From Epiperipatus broadwayi (Eukaryota; Onychophora; Udeonychophora; Euonychophora; Peripatidae): DNA of 64,000 bases. The stretch lies in the NCBI GenBank assembly GCA_028023455.1, contig JAQFVV010000020.1:6929092-6993091 (forward strand), written 5' to 3'. Positions 12,480 through 26,049 of this stretch are shown here, in pieces; within the stretch, counting starts at the first letter, position 1; each line of letters starts with the position of its first letter. The notes under the pieces were generated by a model. The model saw only the letters and a program-made list of their open reading frames with translations. It was not told the origin of the DNA and ran no database searches. Position numbers and translations under genes: made by a program.

Positions 12480-12790
12480 AAATACAAAACAGGAATAGTA
12501 TGTAAAATTAACTGTGAATTATTAATTACTATGATCATAAAAGAAACAGTTAGTAGTAAGAGCCAAAGAATATAACAATGCAATTAATAGATGAGATGTG
12601 ATCAATCTACTGTATACATTAATTACTTAACATATGGACATAAAATAGATGCTACAAAAAATATTAAACCTTTAAATTATATTAAAAATCCAAAGAGAAG
12701 ACAAATATATGAAACATATTATCTTAAATATAACATAAATAATTGTATGAATATTTATAAAACTTCAATAAATTAGTAAGGCAATAAGAA
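12480..12790 (+). pseudogene. Penelope-like GIY-YIG endonuclease fragment
   Basis: Plus-strand translation gives KINCE near 12507, then, after an eroded stretch, YINYLTYGHKIDATKNIK and NPKRRQIYETYYLKYN (frame 12591-12776). The last part resembles the C-terminal end of PLE GIY-YIG domains, where a hydrophobic strand is followed by a paired-Arg and Glu segment. It corresponds to the minus-strand copy at 10.4 kb, so the 10.4-12.8 kb block is an inverted pair of PLE copies. The catalytic segment is scrambled. Confidence 0.6.
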
Positions 12791-12954
12791 ATGAATGGAA
12801 AATTATGGAAGGTAATATATTGTTTTGTATATTGTTATGTTATATAGTCAATTTTTTTTGAAGTTATATTGGCTCTCTATATGACAGTCTTGTTCTATTT
12901 TACTAATGTTTTATTTATTTTTTTGTTATTGTTGTTGTTTTATTTCTACTATAG

Positions 12955-13435
12955 AACACTAGATGGTGTTGTATATGTAATAATAAATGTGTGTTAATTT
13001 ATAATAATAGTAAGGAAAGTAGTTTATTGTTTAAGGCTCGAACAGGATCTTTAGCAACAAGAGAATATATATGTAAATGGAAAAATATGGGTGATTTAGT
13101 CTGTAAATTATGTAAGGAAGAAATAGAAAATATTAAGCATCTGTTAATTGAATGTAAATGCTTGAAAACAGAAAGGGCACATGTAATGAAGTTATGGAAA
13201 AATAAATATGAAAAAAGTGATTATACAGAAAGTAGATTATTGGTTTTTATGCTGGGTTTGGAAAAGGATAGGGGGATTAAGATATAAAGGCTGTAGAGTT
13301 GACAAAGATTATGTTGTGTGATGGAGTAGAGGAATGTAAAATTAAGTAGCTAACAAGTTTTTCTTGGTATAATTGCTGAGAGATTCTTGACTTTGTTTAA
13401 GAAGAAGCTACGGTCCATCACATCACATCACATTA
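12955..13435 (+). pseudogene. Non-LTR retrotransposon C-terminus (zinc-knuckle type), 5' truncated
   Basis: The frame 12991-13287 reads LLFKARTGSLATREYICKW, then CKLC, a spacer, and HLLIEC. This is the C-x2-C...H-x4-C module that ends the reverse-transcriptase protein of several LINE clades, preceded by the usual basic aromatic helix. A few more codons follow with stops, and the element ends at about 13435 in short catca repeats, a plausible retroposon tail. Only the 3' end was inserted. It is a different LINE from the RTE pieces at 14.2 and 62 kb. Confidence 0.75.
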
Positions 13436-14240
13436 TTAACATTTGAAAAGTATACTTAACCTTGTGCCAAAAAAAGCTTTTTATGCATGATTATTATATA
13501 TTTATATTAGTTGTTTTTTATGCTTTTTTTGTTGTAAAAATATTTAAATGTGTAATGTATAATATGTATGTGCACGTATAATAAAGAGAAAATGCAGGTG
13601 GAAAATATCTATTATCTATCTATCAATTGGTTGATTTATCCATCTATTATATATATAAATTTGAAACTAGGTTTATTTGTTACTTAATAACTCAACAAAT
13701 TACCAATCTTGATGGATAATTGCACAATTTTCTTTCCTTTTTTTTATGGAGAATCATGTAGGCTAAGGATTTTTGTTTTATGGTACTAAATTATTTGAAA
13801 AAAATTGGAAATTTATTACTAATGTGAACCAAGTCACAGATATAAAATTTGAAAGTTTGTACTAGTAATGATATCTAAAGAATTCTTCATTATCTAAAAG
13901 TAATACTTTCTAGCACATTCAAAACTTATCAATATCTAAATTAAAGACAGATCTATAGTAAGTTAGTTACTGATAATCCTTTATTCTTTCCTTTATCCTT
14001 ACCCTTGTACATATATACACACACACATTTAAAAAGTTTATTTGTTTGCTTCTTAATAATAACTTAACAAATATTGCCATAATTTTGGTGAATCTTGAAT
14101 GATTTTTTCTGTTTTTTAAGAATTACGTGGCCCATGGACTTTTGCTTTATGGTATTTGTTTTAAAATTTTGGTAATTTTCTACTAAATTAAATGAAACCA
14201 TAAAGATAGCTAGTGTTTACTGATCTCTTTAAAAAAATTA
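13436..14240. other. AT-rich non-coding stretch
   Basis: Nothing recognisable; short tatc and ca runs near 13610 and 14020. Confidence 0.6.
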
Positions 14241-14482
14241 AAAGTCTGAAGAGGAGTTGGGCAGGACATATTGCTAGAAGAGATGATAATAAATGGATAA
14301 TTGAAATCTTAAACAGCTATTCCAACAGATTGTAAAAAACCCAGAAAGAGACCACATGTGAGATGGATGGATGACATAAGAAAGTGTGCAGGAGTGATGT
14401 GGGGAAGAGAAGCTAAAGATAAGTGAAGATGGACTGTGAGATCTTCGTCCTGCAGTGGATTGATAATGGTTGATGATGTGAT
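14241..14482 (+). mobile_element. RTE-type LINE, 3' end fragment
   Basis: Translation shows WAGHIARRDDN near 14262, then a broken basic segment, and FVLQWIDNG just before the end at about 14470. This is the C-terminal signature of RTE-like proteins (WAGHIAR...QW-DN). It is close in sequence to 62320-62530, so both come from one family. 5' truncated and frameshifted. Confidence 0.82.
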
Positions 14483-15065
14483 TTAATGTGTTCTATTGCA
14501 AACATCAGTCAACAAAATTATTAACTATCATTCAATGTAAACTGAAAAATCAATGTGTCCACACTATCAATGTTGAATTTTATGACTGAGCAAACAGATC
14601 ATTTAGCCCAGATCCTATATTTTAGAGACCTCATATTTAGAAATTTTACATTCTGTAAAAATTAAATAAAGTAAGTAGAATAAACATATCAAATTTTAAA
14701 ACCATATTAATTTGATAAAAATGTAATGACAGAAACCAAACTGCTGAATTGCAGAATGCTGTATTAATGTAGCTTCCAGATGAACAATAATTTGAAAATG
14801 TCTGCATTTTTATAACTTTATGAAAATATTGTGCATATTTATCAAACATTTAATTTCACTTTCATTAGTTACAAATTTTTAAACTGAGAAGCTTTTCATA
14901 CAATGCTAAATTTCTTATTTAAATTTAAAGAAAGTCAAAAATCATGTATTTGTTTAAGGATTAACTACCTTTTTCAACTATCTTCGAATGTATCAACATT
15001 CCATAAACATAGAAATGTCTTCTATATTTAAATGAGTCAATGTAAATAGATTTTACTATATAATA
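14483..15065. other. AT-rich non-coding stretch
   Basis: No element recognised; the small minus-strand frame at 14646-14849 has no family features. Confidence 0.6.
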
Positions 15066-15071
15066 CTTAAA

Positions 15072-15245
15072 TATAGGGGATTTGAACACAGACTTTCAAG
15101 CACCCTTTAACTATCCACACTATCTCATACCATCGATACATGACCACACACATGTAGTAAAGATAATTATCAATATACATATTTTGTGCTAAAACAGCAT
15201 TCATCAGTTGGTCCAGATAATCGCCTCCTACATATATATAATCAG
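15072..15245 (-). mobile_element. Foldback family D element with hammerhead motif
   Basis: Begins aaatataggggatttgaac and shares its whole length with the element at 42594 (cagactttcaagc, the ctatctcatac block, the ribozyme, then the cagataat segment). The closing inverted end present at 42.8 kb is missing here, so this copy is truncated on the right. Confidence 0.75.
15171..15210 (-). ncRNA. Hammerhead ribozyme-like motif, family D
   Basis: Minus strand: CAA, then canonical CTGATGA, then stem-loop II (atgct, loop, agcac; four of five pairs), AAAA in place of GAAA, a near-palindromic stem III (ATATGTAT) and site base A, closed by TTG pairing with CAA. Beyond a 5' bulge of about six bases, ATTAT pairs with ATAAT, extending stem I. 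That gives a natural type I layout with an internal loop in stem I. The G-to-A change at the start of GAAA should weaken it. Confidence 0.65.
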
Positions 15246-15678
15246 TGCCCAGTTTATATTAAGATAGAAAATCTTCATACTTTAATTGACTGGCTTTAAT
15301 CTTCTCCAACCTCCAACTCTTCAACCATCCATCCCATTGAAAATCTGATGATGAAAAGCCAAATCCCATGCTAATGCCAATATTATTGCCATGCCCATGT
15401 TTCTATATAATACTTCTAACTTTTACCTCTAACTTTGACTTTTACACTCTAACTTGACCTTAAGTAGAACATATTGATGGTGTTTAAATAAAACTGGCAT
15501 TACTATGTTAATGGTATGTCAGTCACTTCAAAGGCATTAATGTTTGAAATATGTTTCTTACAAATATTAGTCAATTTTTAATCATGTGATTGTATATAAA
15601 ATAAAATAAAAATATAGCAGCTAGTGAATTAAAGATCTAATATTACACATTTAAAATATCCTGAATAATGGTTTTTTT

Positions 15679-16616
<938 letters not shown>

Positions 16617-16620
16617 GATT

Positions 16621-17435
16621 TAATTAAATACAGCTAATCTTTTCTTTAGCATCAACAATGTTTTTATAATCTTTTGATATTTCAATCTTTACTAATTAGC
16701 CAAAATCTCAAAAGGAAAACAATTATTATAAATATGCAGCTGCATTTCTATTTGAAAAGATATGCTACCATAACAAATCATGCAAAAGACTGAACGAAAA
16801 TATTACATTTTAAATTGTACTCATTTTGGATCATATGTATCATTTGGAATCATACAAAAAATTTTTTTTTTCTAAAAAGAGATTTGAATAAAATAAAAAA
16901 AAATGTTAAAAAAATCCTGATTTGGACAATACTTTTTAAGTTGTTTTTTTTTTTTGTTTACTTTTTAGTAATTTTTTTTTTTTAATATTTTTTTAAAATT
17001 TTATATCTTCTAATCTTGTATCTAGATTATTTTTTCAATATTTCTCCAAATTGTTTTATTATTATTATTTTGGAAGAATCTTTAAAAATGACTTTACATT
17101 TTCACTTTTGACTCTTGTTAAAATCCATAAATGTGCGATACAATTTACAAACATTAACATGCCTTTTATCTATGTAATGTCTCTGTGATTGATTTATATT
17201 ATTTTAAGCTTACTGAATAGTACTTATTCTAACTTTAATTTCTCTGCTGACTATTTTCTTTTATTGTTTATTCAACTCTTAAATGCTTAAATTGATTGAC
17301 ATGGCATATTATTTTTCTATCACTATATTTAACAGTCCTCTCACACAGTTTCTATAGCTCATTTTTATCCTTTATATACTAGTTTATATTTATTCATATT
17401 TAATAAATTTGATGAATGTGTCATATTGATCACAT
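16621..17435. other. AT-rich non-coding stretch
   Basis: Nothing recognisable; several homopolymer A and T runs at 16860-17000. Confidence 0.65.
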
Positions 17436-17439
17436 AGAG

Positions 17440-17640
17440 GCAAAACTCTCCATACAGTAGTGTCACCCTGTGTCAAACAGAGTAATCAATGGATGCCAGA
17501 AGGCTTGTGCATAAAATCTTTATCTAGTGCCTACTCATCCAATATCCCCAAACTAATTTCTAGATTATTGCTTTTATCAATGAGGAGTCTCAAATTTGAG
17601 AACACTGCACCTATGTCATATGATCTAATGCCGTACTCCA
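17440..17640 (-). mobile_element. Foldback family C fragment with hammerhead motif
   Basis: Shares a long stretch with one arm and the centre of the element at 51184-51459: gagtaatcaatggatgcc, aggcttgtgcataaaat, ctcatccaatat, then the ribozyme. The second inverted arm is not present, so it is half of the foldback. The frame at 17460-17687 has no protein features. Confidence 0.7.
17545..17586 (-). ncRNA. Decayed hammerhead ribozyme-like motif, family C
   Basis: Minus strand: stem I TCCTCA; core TTGATAA (two changes from CTGATGA); an unpaired stem II region; intact GAAA; stem III ATTAGT; site base T; return TGGGGA. Stem I still pairs fully with one G-U. The core changes should abolish cleavage. 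Confidence 0.55.
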
Positions 17641-17699
17641 GTGAGCACCCTTTTACCTATTTCATTTACTATAAAAGTAGCCTATAGTGGGCCATCCAA

Positions 17700-18274
17700 T
17701 AATAGTTGATGAGTTTCATCATGCTTATTGTAAAAATACAAAACTACAATTGTAATATGATGCTCTGTTTACAACTAACTGGTAGAGAAGATATCACATT
17801 CTACTCTTATGTACCCACATAGATAGGAGTATGACAATAATATCATATGACTTTATCATATGACTTCAAAAGCAGTTTGTTTTAGCTATTCTAAAACCAG
17901 TTATGATAAGCCTGAATAATCAACGAACACCAAACAATATAAAGTTAAAATATGACAATGTGACAGCAGTATAACATCTGGTATCTATTCATTAGGATTT
18001 CTCTTTTATGTTAATAATTATTAATATATTTATCTAAAGGTAATGATATCTTATTGAGTGTGATAAAGAATATTACACTTGAAAAATGATTATTGTGATG
18101 TGTGTCAGATAAATAATCAAAAATTATGAAGACGTTTGAGAGTGTTTTGTAACTTGACCCAACTAAAAAGTGCTGCACTAATCAAAAATGCATCCTCCCC
18201 ACAATGTGTTTATATATTTTATTTTATGAACATTTATGGAATAATAATAATCTATATCTTTTCTTCGTGTAACT
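17700..18274. other. AT-rich non-coding stretch
   Basis: No element recognised. Confidence 0.6.
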
Positions 18275-19095
18275 TGTCTAAAGCTTGCTCAGTTATCCCT
18301 TCCTTTGGTTATTGATCCTACAGATACGCCACCTCCATTTTCAAGTTATTGGATTGCTGATTCATGGAAGTCAGTTATTAAGTCGATACCCTCGGTTCAA
18401 GTTGCGCTTGATGGGAAATTGACATTCTGGGATGTTTATAAATTAAAATTTCCACATTATACTCCTCTTTTGACTTCATTAGGTGTTTCAAATAAAGTTC
18501 TCTTGCGTAAAATGAAACTTCTTTTCATTGAAGCAAGACATGTTGATTTTGTACTTAAATTAAATTTAAATGCACTCCTAACAAGTTATTTTTTAGTGAC
18601 CAGCAGAGGCTTCATTAGGATTTCGTCTCAGTGTCAATTGTGTAGATTATATGATGAGACAATTCTCCATATTTTCTATATCTGTCCTGCTCTTAAGTCG
18701 ATTAGGGACTTTATTGTTGCAAATATCTCTCTGGATCTTAGGGATGCTCTTTCTGTTTCTAACACTCTTAAGAAGGGATTGTTTGCAGCAATAAGATTAT
18801 CTATCTTTATAACATTTTCTTTATGGTTGACACGTTGCAGACTCATCTTTGGTCATTCTCAGGACTCGGCTCTAAGTGTCTTTATTAAGCTTCTTGATTA
18901 AGTCAAGCAGCGAGACTCTCTGCTTTCACCTGTGAGTCTTCATGATGATACTTGGGTGAAAGTTTTATTTTCCTCTTAATCTTATTAAGATACACTTTTC
19001 TCTACATTGACTTTTTCAAGTTTCATTCTGAATGCTATGTAAATTTTTATAAAGTTTAACTGTATGTTACTATGTTTAATAAATATATTTTAAAA
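18275..19095 (+). pseudogene. LINE reverse-transcriptase protein C-terminus, 5' truncated
   Basis: A frame runs to a stop at 18901 (198 codons counted from a TTG codon at 18305, and open slightly upstream). It has no RT catalytic motifs but carries the terminal part of a LINE ORF2: SYWIADSWKSVIKS, a variable helical stretch, then CQLC, a spacer and HIFYIC (C-x2-C...H-x4-C), followed by a hydrophobic helix ending LWLTRCRLIFG. That order (W-x-rich region, knuckle, LW-x-R helix) fits a CR1/L2-like or Jockey-like LINE. About 190 bp of 3' UTR follows, ending near taataaatatattttaaaac. Unusually for this window the frame is unbroken. Confidence 0.75.
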
Positions 19096-19340
19096 CAATA
19101 ATAAGAAATAAGGTCATAATCTTAATTTCAATATACTACCAATTTTACCATGATATTATTTAATACCTTTATATTTGTCAGTTTTCTGCATTTAGATTCT
19201 ATGTCAGGGGTGAGCAAACTTAAAAGTAGCATGGTGACTTTTATTTTTGTTTATCTGTCAGCAATCGACATTTTGGGTAATAAAGAAATAAATAATATCT
19301 TATAAAATTTAAAATTTTGTTTATTTATTATTATTAATTA

Positions 19341-19438
19341 TTTATATATATATATATATCAAAGTGTTGACCGGAAAGCTAACCCGGGCCAGCTGCTTGG
19401 AAGACAGCTATGCTAACCACAGACCACGAATGCTTGAC
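19341..19438 (-). mobile_element. tRNA-derived SINE inside the hAT transposon
   Basis: Flanked by a 12-bp direct repeat tattattaatta (19329-19340 and 19439-19450). On the minus strand it starts at tagtcaagcattcgtgg, has an A-box-like region and a B-box-like gggttagctttcc, and ends in gatatatatat. It matches the copy at 31703. It was inserted after the hAT element landed, which gives a relative age. Confidence 0.85.
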
Positions 19439-19724
19439 TATTATTAATTATATATTTTTATTTATTATATATTTTGCTATGTTGACAGAAATAAGTTTTT
19501 TAAAGATTGGTTGGAATAGTTCCTATGGAGTGTGAATTACTGTAAACTAAAAAACTTAAACTACCGTTGATTAAATATATTTTTATTGATAGGATGTACA
19601 ATTCAGAATCTTAGCGAGATAATAATTAATTAATGAGTGAAATAACAGAAAAATTACCTTATTAAATTATTTATTAATTATTATTGATTATTTTATTATA
19701 ATTCAACATAATATAATTATTTTT

Positions 19725-21465
19725 TTGATGAAGAAGCATGGCATTCCATTTCTTTACAAAGATTCGTACAGTTTGGTTTACAATTGCTGATGCGCAACCG
19801 AATGAAAGCCATCAAGTGATCATCTGTAAGAGATTTTTTAAACTGAGATTTAATTAATTTCATTTGAGGAAATGCTGATTCGCATAAATAACTAGATCCG
19901 AAAAATGCAAAAATCCTTTCTTGATGATATCGACCGTCAGCAATGGATATTTTTCTTTTGGCAATAAATTCCAGAAGAAATTTTCATTCACATGTGATTT
20001 TAGTATAATACCTGTTTTAATTGTTAACATTTCTGATTCTATATCTGACAAAGTCAATTGAAAAGTACTACTAGAACTGAAGAAGTACCTTCGATATTGT
20101 GTTCTCCAAAAGGAAATGAGATAAATTTGAAAATTGGTTGCAAATTATTGATACTTGAAAATCGTCTCTTGCATTCTTGAATAATATTGTCTATTTCACA
20201 ACAAAACATTTCCATATTACATTCACCAGTAAGTTTAATGTGATTTTCTAAATATTGAAAATGTTTAAAGTTGCTATTTCGTAATTGCAACTTATAAAGT
20301 TTTAATTAGGCTATAAAAGCATTTACAGAAATGACTAATTCAATAATATTCTTTTCTTTTTGTTGTAAATGAAGATTGAGGGAGTTATAATATCCCATAA
20401 AATCTGTAAAACATGCCAACTTTTTATCTTTCAATTCTTCATGTTTTTCTCCCAACATTTCTAAAAATGTAACCATTTCTGGCCAAAGATTTTAAAATAT
20501 TTCCAAAAAACTTCTAAGGCTAAGCCATCTAACATTGCAAAAAAAAAGTAAATGTTTATATTCTGAGTCATTTTCTTCTAGTTGATTATGAAATAGGTGC
20601 CTCTCTAAGCTACATGCTCTTATCGAATTAGTTACTTTCACTATCACTTCCATAATTTAAAATTTTTGAACATAACACATTATTCAGAATTATTAATGAA
20701 AAGATATAAAATCAGGAAACTGTTCATTTTCTTTACAAAGGGCTAAAAATCCTTTTTGGTGCCTGACCATTGAAGGTGCTCCAATCGGTTGAAATAGAAA
20801 CCAATTTATGAAGAGGTAAATTTGATTTCTTAGCAAAGGTCATAAATGTCATAAAAATAATTTTGCCTCACATTGTACCCTACATAGGAAGTATTTCTTA
20901 AAAATTCCTCTGTTATTGAAATATTGGAAAATACCATTCTTATAAAGATAATTAATTGGGCAATATCAACAACATCAATTTATTTGTCAAATTGTAATGA
21001 AAAGAAGGCAATTTTGAATGTTATTTTCCAAAGGCTGAGTCACATTCTCACTCATGACTTCAACACGTTGAGTCACAGTTGGGTGAGAAAGTTGTAAATC
21101 TTTAATTGTGTTAAGAATTTTGTTTTTATTTCTAAAGTTGCAAAATAATTTTTCACTGCCCTCAAGAAAAGTTTCTCTTAAAACTTCACCATCCTGATAA
21201 GGTTTTCTAAGTCTTGCCAAAACATGTCATAACATATGATGCTTCAGTTACAATTTTAGATTGTTGCATAGGTTGTTGAAATAAAAGTTGCTGTGCACCC
21301 AATTGCATTTTTAATTCTTTTAATTTTCATTTTCTTAATTCACTGTTGGCAGTGTAGTCATTTTGATAATTTTTGTGCAAACTGGAAAAATCCCTCTCCA
21401 AATTTCCTTTCTTCGGTAAAGCTACAGTAGCACAATGTATCAAATATAGGTCCTTCCAATCATTA
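19725..21465 (-). pseudogene. hAT transposase pseudogene (GTF2IRD2/ZBED-like)
   Basis: Minus-strand pieces keep the family order. First comes a BED-like start: NDWKDLYLIHCA, PKKGNLERDFSSLH, NYQNDY. Then the region after it (21220-20987): LRKPYQDGEVLRETFLEG. Then the core around 20600-20300: VRWLSLRSFLEIF and CFTDFMGYYNSLNLHLQ, the usual RWLS and L-x-LQ segments. Then 20290-20054: KHFQYLENHIKL and CKRRFSSI. The last part, ending near 19725, gives KGFLHF, YANQHFL and TDDHLMAFIRLRIS, the C-terminal dimerisation domain. Frameshifts and stops break it throughout. hAT transposases cut and paste DNA; this one cannot be made whole. Confidence 0.85.
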
Positions 21466-21480
21466 TGAAAATGATACATT

Positions 21481-24400
21481 TTTTTGTTTTTTAGCAATCA
21501 TATTTTATCTAAAATTAAGGGATTAAAATTTTTTTAAAATAACATTTTGTATTATATAACAAATTTACATTCAAGTCAAAAAACATAGTATGTTTTAATG
21601 CAAATTTCTTAGTTGTTACATTTTTTAGAATAATAGCAAAACAAAATACGTAAAAACACATATAGATACTACATTGTACTGCCATTCAGGACAAGATGTA
21701 ATGAGGAGTAAAAGCAAGAAGTGTGTATGCATACAGAAAGAGCAGTGTCTAACCATCAATCAACTCAGTTGTAGAATTTATAACTATAAATGGAAAAATA
21801 AAATATTCAAAATTCAGGCAACAGTAATCTGATGGCAGAAACGTCTGTGATTGACTGTTAATCTGTGTGTGTGACTGACCATTTGTCCATCACTGTTCTA
21901 TATGAATATTTCACAACCCATTTCATTTACTGTATGTTAACTTAAAATATTGTCTCAGCTTCTTTTTCAAGTTTAGCTAATTTTGTATGCAAAAATTTTT
22001 TTCACCATTGTTTCATTAATATTTACATCTTTTTTTTTTTTTACTTTAGCAGTTACTCTATTCATCTGAAAATTCACAATTAAAGATTATAAATGTCAAA
22101 TTCTAGGCTTTTATATGTATATTTAATATTTTTCATTTCTTGAAAGGCCATAGGCTAGTATAATATTAATTATATTTTCCATCCTATAATGAAATCTATT
22201 CTGGTTCACTTTCTTTTCTCTAGTATTCTTCATAAAAAGAATGTGTTTCTTCTGGTTGCTATTTTACTTCATTCTATAACAAGTGCAAATAAGATTTTTT
22301 TGGTCCAAATTTTTTTTTTTCATAGATAAAAGTGGCATCAACTTTTTTAAGAAGATAATAATGATAAAAATAAACAAACAAATTCTAATTAAAAATACTT
22401 ATTTTCTAACTCCATCCAATAATTTTTAAAGAATCATGTGAAATTCAGATGACAATATTAAAAAATGCATAAATTATTTATTATATGTGACATTTGAGCA
22501 ATGGATGTGATGGAGTCAGTTTGCAATTACTATTACATCAGTAACTATATTAGTGCTCTAAACAATACAGGATCCAATGTGAAACATATCCTTTGTCATA
22601 ATTATAATAATCACAACCAATACATAATAAAAATACACATATTTTAATATCATAAATAAATATAACACTGAAGTAATAAATGCTTAGCTTTATTTTGTTC
22701 ACTTATTAATAGTTCATTAAAATTTTGAAATATGCAATTTTTTTATTGCTATGTTATTAATAACATTAGAAAAATCACAGTCTTTAATAATATCTTTCTT
22801 AATCTTTAATAATATCTTTCTTAATACTTATCATAACAAGAGTGTGTTGTCTCTTTGCAGTCATTGAGTTCAGTGAAATTAGAAGTGTCCAGTATAGCGT
22901 CTAACAATTGAGATTATGTTTATAAAATGAAATTAATTTTAGCACTTAACTTTATTAAATAATTTCTTTTTTAATTTTTTTTTTGTGTGTTTTTGTATAT
23001 AATGTGTACCTGAGTGCATTTCACTTGCTGCCTATTCTTGTTACTGGACCTATTCATTGCCAATTAGATGGCAATAGCTGTCTCTAATATATTAGCAGCA
23101 AAACATTTCAAACTTTACAAGCCAAAGCAGTTTAAAACTATTATTATATATTGATTTGAAAATTTTAGGAATAGACTAATTGTTATTCAAAATGAATAAT
23201 AAGAGATAAGAGATTGTTACTGCCCTAAAAAATCATAATAGTTAGTTTGTATAAAGTTTTTTTTTTTTTTTCATAAAGCAAATTATATATTTTCCCACAT
23301 TGTATATCTTGTACATTCTTATTGTAAACAATTTTTTAGTTAAACCTCTTTCTTTTTATAAAAATATTCGATTATATATAATGTTAACATTTTTCTATTT
23401 TATTTCATATTTTAATTTTTAATTAAAAGTTAATGCTATTTATATATATATGGTTTTCAATTTTCAAAATACTGCTAAATCAAAATATCAAATAAAAAAT
23501 CATTTGCGTAAAAAATAATCGGCTCCATTATATCTCAATCCAATTTTGATAAGAAATTATTATAATTTTGATTTTCTAAAAATCTTTTTTACAACTTTTC
23601 AGCCTTATTTTAGATTTTGTTTTACTGGGGGGGAAATGTTATTGATAATAAATAAACCTAGAGATTCAAATTTGCTCATCTCAGAATACTGAAATAGTTC
23701 AAAATTATTTATTTTATGCCAACTACACAATGTTATATTAAAAAGCAGATAAATTAAAAATAAATAAAATGGATCAGTATCTTAATAGATATAATAAAAA
23801 TATAAATATTAGATGATGTATGAACAAAAAAATATTACTCATAAAAAATTTTAAAAGTTTTGCTTTAAAAAAAAAGACAAAAAAAATCAAAAGGTTGGTC
23901 TCTATGGCAGGTCAATAATTTATAGATCATGCATCAATTTTTTATGCATGTGCCATGCAACTTTTGTACAATTTTTGCATAAAATATATTAATATAAATA
24001 AATAATATTTTTCTCCTATAATATATTATTGAAAAAAATATTACTTATTTTATATTGAGACTTCTGTGTCTGTTTTATTTTGAACAGATTTTTAATGTTT
24101 GGGGTTAAGTCTGTTGATGAAAACAGCAGAACAGACTTCAAATTTGAATCAGTTTATCTCAATATAATTCTGTTTTTTTTTTTTTTTTTGTCAATTTTAT
24201 GACAAACTAATTTTGGTAAAGAACACAAAATACAAGGTTAACAAAGAATGGACAAGTTACAACTTGCCAAAATCAATTTAAAAAAATTGAATTTAAAAAC
24301 TACAGCATTACAGATTTATTTAGTTAGTAATGGTTACAATGCAATATAGTTACACAGATACTACAAGCAATGTATTATTCCACATTGTTTATCTCACATT

Positions 24401-26045
24401 CTTATTGTTAATACTTCCTTCTTTTTATAGAAAAATTTGATAATATATAATGTTAACATTGCTCTATTTTATTCATTAATCCAATCTTTAATTAAAAGTA
24501 TTTGTTTTACATAAATATTTTTAATTTGATTTTTGTCTATTAAAAGCATTATTTACAATAAAAATTGAAATATTCGAATAAAAAATTACAAAATATAACC
24601 ACAAAATTGCAAAAATGGAACAATAAAATTTCTTCTGTTTAATTGGATTCAGGTGATTGCTTTCTTACTATCAGTTATTATAATGAAATAAATTTGCTTT
24701 TTATTATTGTATTAGTTACAATAAAATTTGCATTTGTCTTAAAAAGTAGAAAAAAATAATCATTTGCAAAAGATGAAGAAAAGTTATAGAATATTTAAAC
24801 TACAAGCAGTGTGAGATACTAATAAATCTTAAAAGGGGGCATAAAATTTATACTACATGAGCTAAATTCAAACTAATTTGATTTTTTTTTTTCAAAATAG
24901 TGACATAGTTAGGAAGATACTGAAATGAGTACTTGTTCAATTTGCAAAATTATTTAAAATTAAGGCATTTGAAAATATCACATGCTAGTTATAGCTATTG
25001 CATATTATGAAAACAACGAGGTATTTTTCAAATGTGAATCATTCCATCATGATCTCATTTTGTTTTGTATCAATTTATGGTTGAAAATATTTTATTAAAA
25101 AACAAAATTGCAAAGACAAAGATGAACAAAATACATAAAATTATCACTTACAAATGAAAGTTTAAAACTATTACAGACCCATTCTGAAATTAGATGAAAT
25201 AAGTGTCAAATAATCATAGAACATTTTTTTTATTTTGACTCACTTGATTATTGAGTCCTAATAGTAATTATTTTTTGATTACAGCAATACTTTACAAGAT
25301 CTAAGTTTTCTTTTTAATTTTATAATCAGAGAATTGATGCACATTTAGTGTCATGTTGTGTCATATTTAATGCATATGTCATAGATGTTCAATTCTTGCT
25401 CTAGATAATGATATAAAACAAAAAACTTTTAATCTATAAAAAAAGTCCACTGATGAATTTAAGCCTATATAATGGCATATCTGTTGCTATTAGTATCTTT
25501 TAAATTAAAATCTAACATGATTGCATTCAATTAAAATATAATTCAACTCTACTATATTTTCATTTGGATGCAGTAAATTTTTTTTGGGAATTAATTAAAG
25601 AAGTTCACACACCATAATACACAATTGTTTCTTTTTGTAAAAATTAACAATTTTATGTTTCCTCTCACTTCTGTTTCCACACCCAAATTCAGTCATTACA
25701 CTTTTACCTTTAAAACGATTTCAGATTCTAGATTTAAAATATTATTTTAAAATTGTTTGATCTATTTAAAAACATTCCGTGCATCAATATAACAATCTTT
25801 CATTTCTTCATCATATAATTTTGTCATTCAATAAATATCACTTCTTTTTTCAAAGTTATCCCATTAATTCCAATATATAAATAATCCTTCAGGTACTCTT
25901 TTTTATGTATAAATCTTATGTTATTGTATAAACCAAATTTTTCATCTCTGTTAATATTGTACATTATTACAAAACTACTTACAATTCATTTCCAATGTCT
26001 ATTTATTTCCTTTATTTGGTTACTTCATTTCAATTTACTTAATTA
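21481..26045. other. AT-rich non-coding stretch
   Basis: No gene or transposon recognised over 4.5 kb. It holds one dispersed direct repeat pair (listed separately) and a 22-bp duplication, taataatatctttcttaat, near 22785-22828. Confidence 0.6.
23298..24505 (+). repeat. Dispersed direct repeat pair (23298-23430 and 24380-24505)
   Basis: Both copies share cacattg, acattcttattgt, ctttttata and tatataatgttaacatt in the same order with small gaps, about 1.08 kb apart. They could be remnants of one old repeat family or of a local duplication. Confidence 0.7.
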
Positions 26046-26049
26046 GGGA

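Larger units (their letters stand above)
19205..21480 (-). mobile_element. Degenerate hAT transposon
   Basis: The left end begins CAGGGGTGAGCAAACT at 19205, a hAT-type terminus that lies 3' of the transposase. The coding remnant runs on the minus strand from about 21465 to 19725. I could not find a convincing matching terminus on the right; a partial resemblance near 23670 lacks an 8-bp duplication. A SINE is inserted at 19341-19438. Confidence 0.72.

Noticed and set aside
11669-12583. Two similar 81- and 83-codon frames on opposite strands sharing a long block
   Set aside because: The shared protein block exists because both read the arms of one palindrome; the underlying DNA is a hammerhead-bearing terminal repeat.
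23665-23690. Possible right terminus of the hAT transposon (ttgctcatctcag)
   Set aside because: It only partly matches the expected inverted end, and the neighbouring 8 bases do not match those left of 19205.
24104-24144. Hammerhead-like string near tgatgaaaacagcagaac
   Set aside because: It is a simple hairpin (aagtctgtt and its complement); GAAA is absent and the core is not flanked by a stem I.
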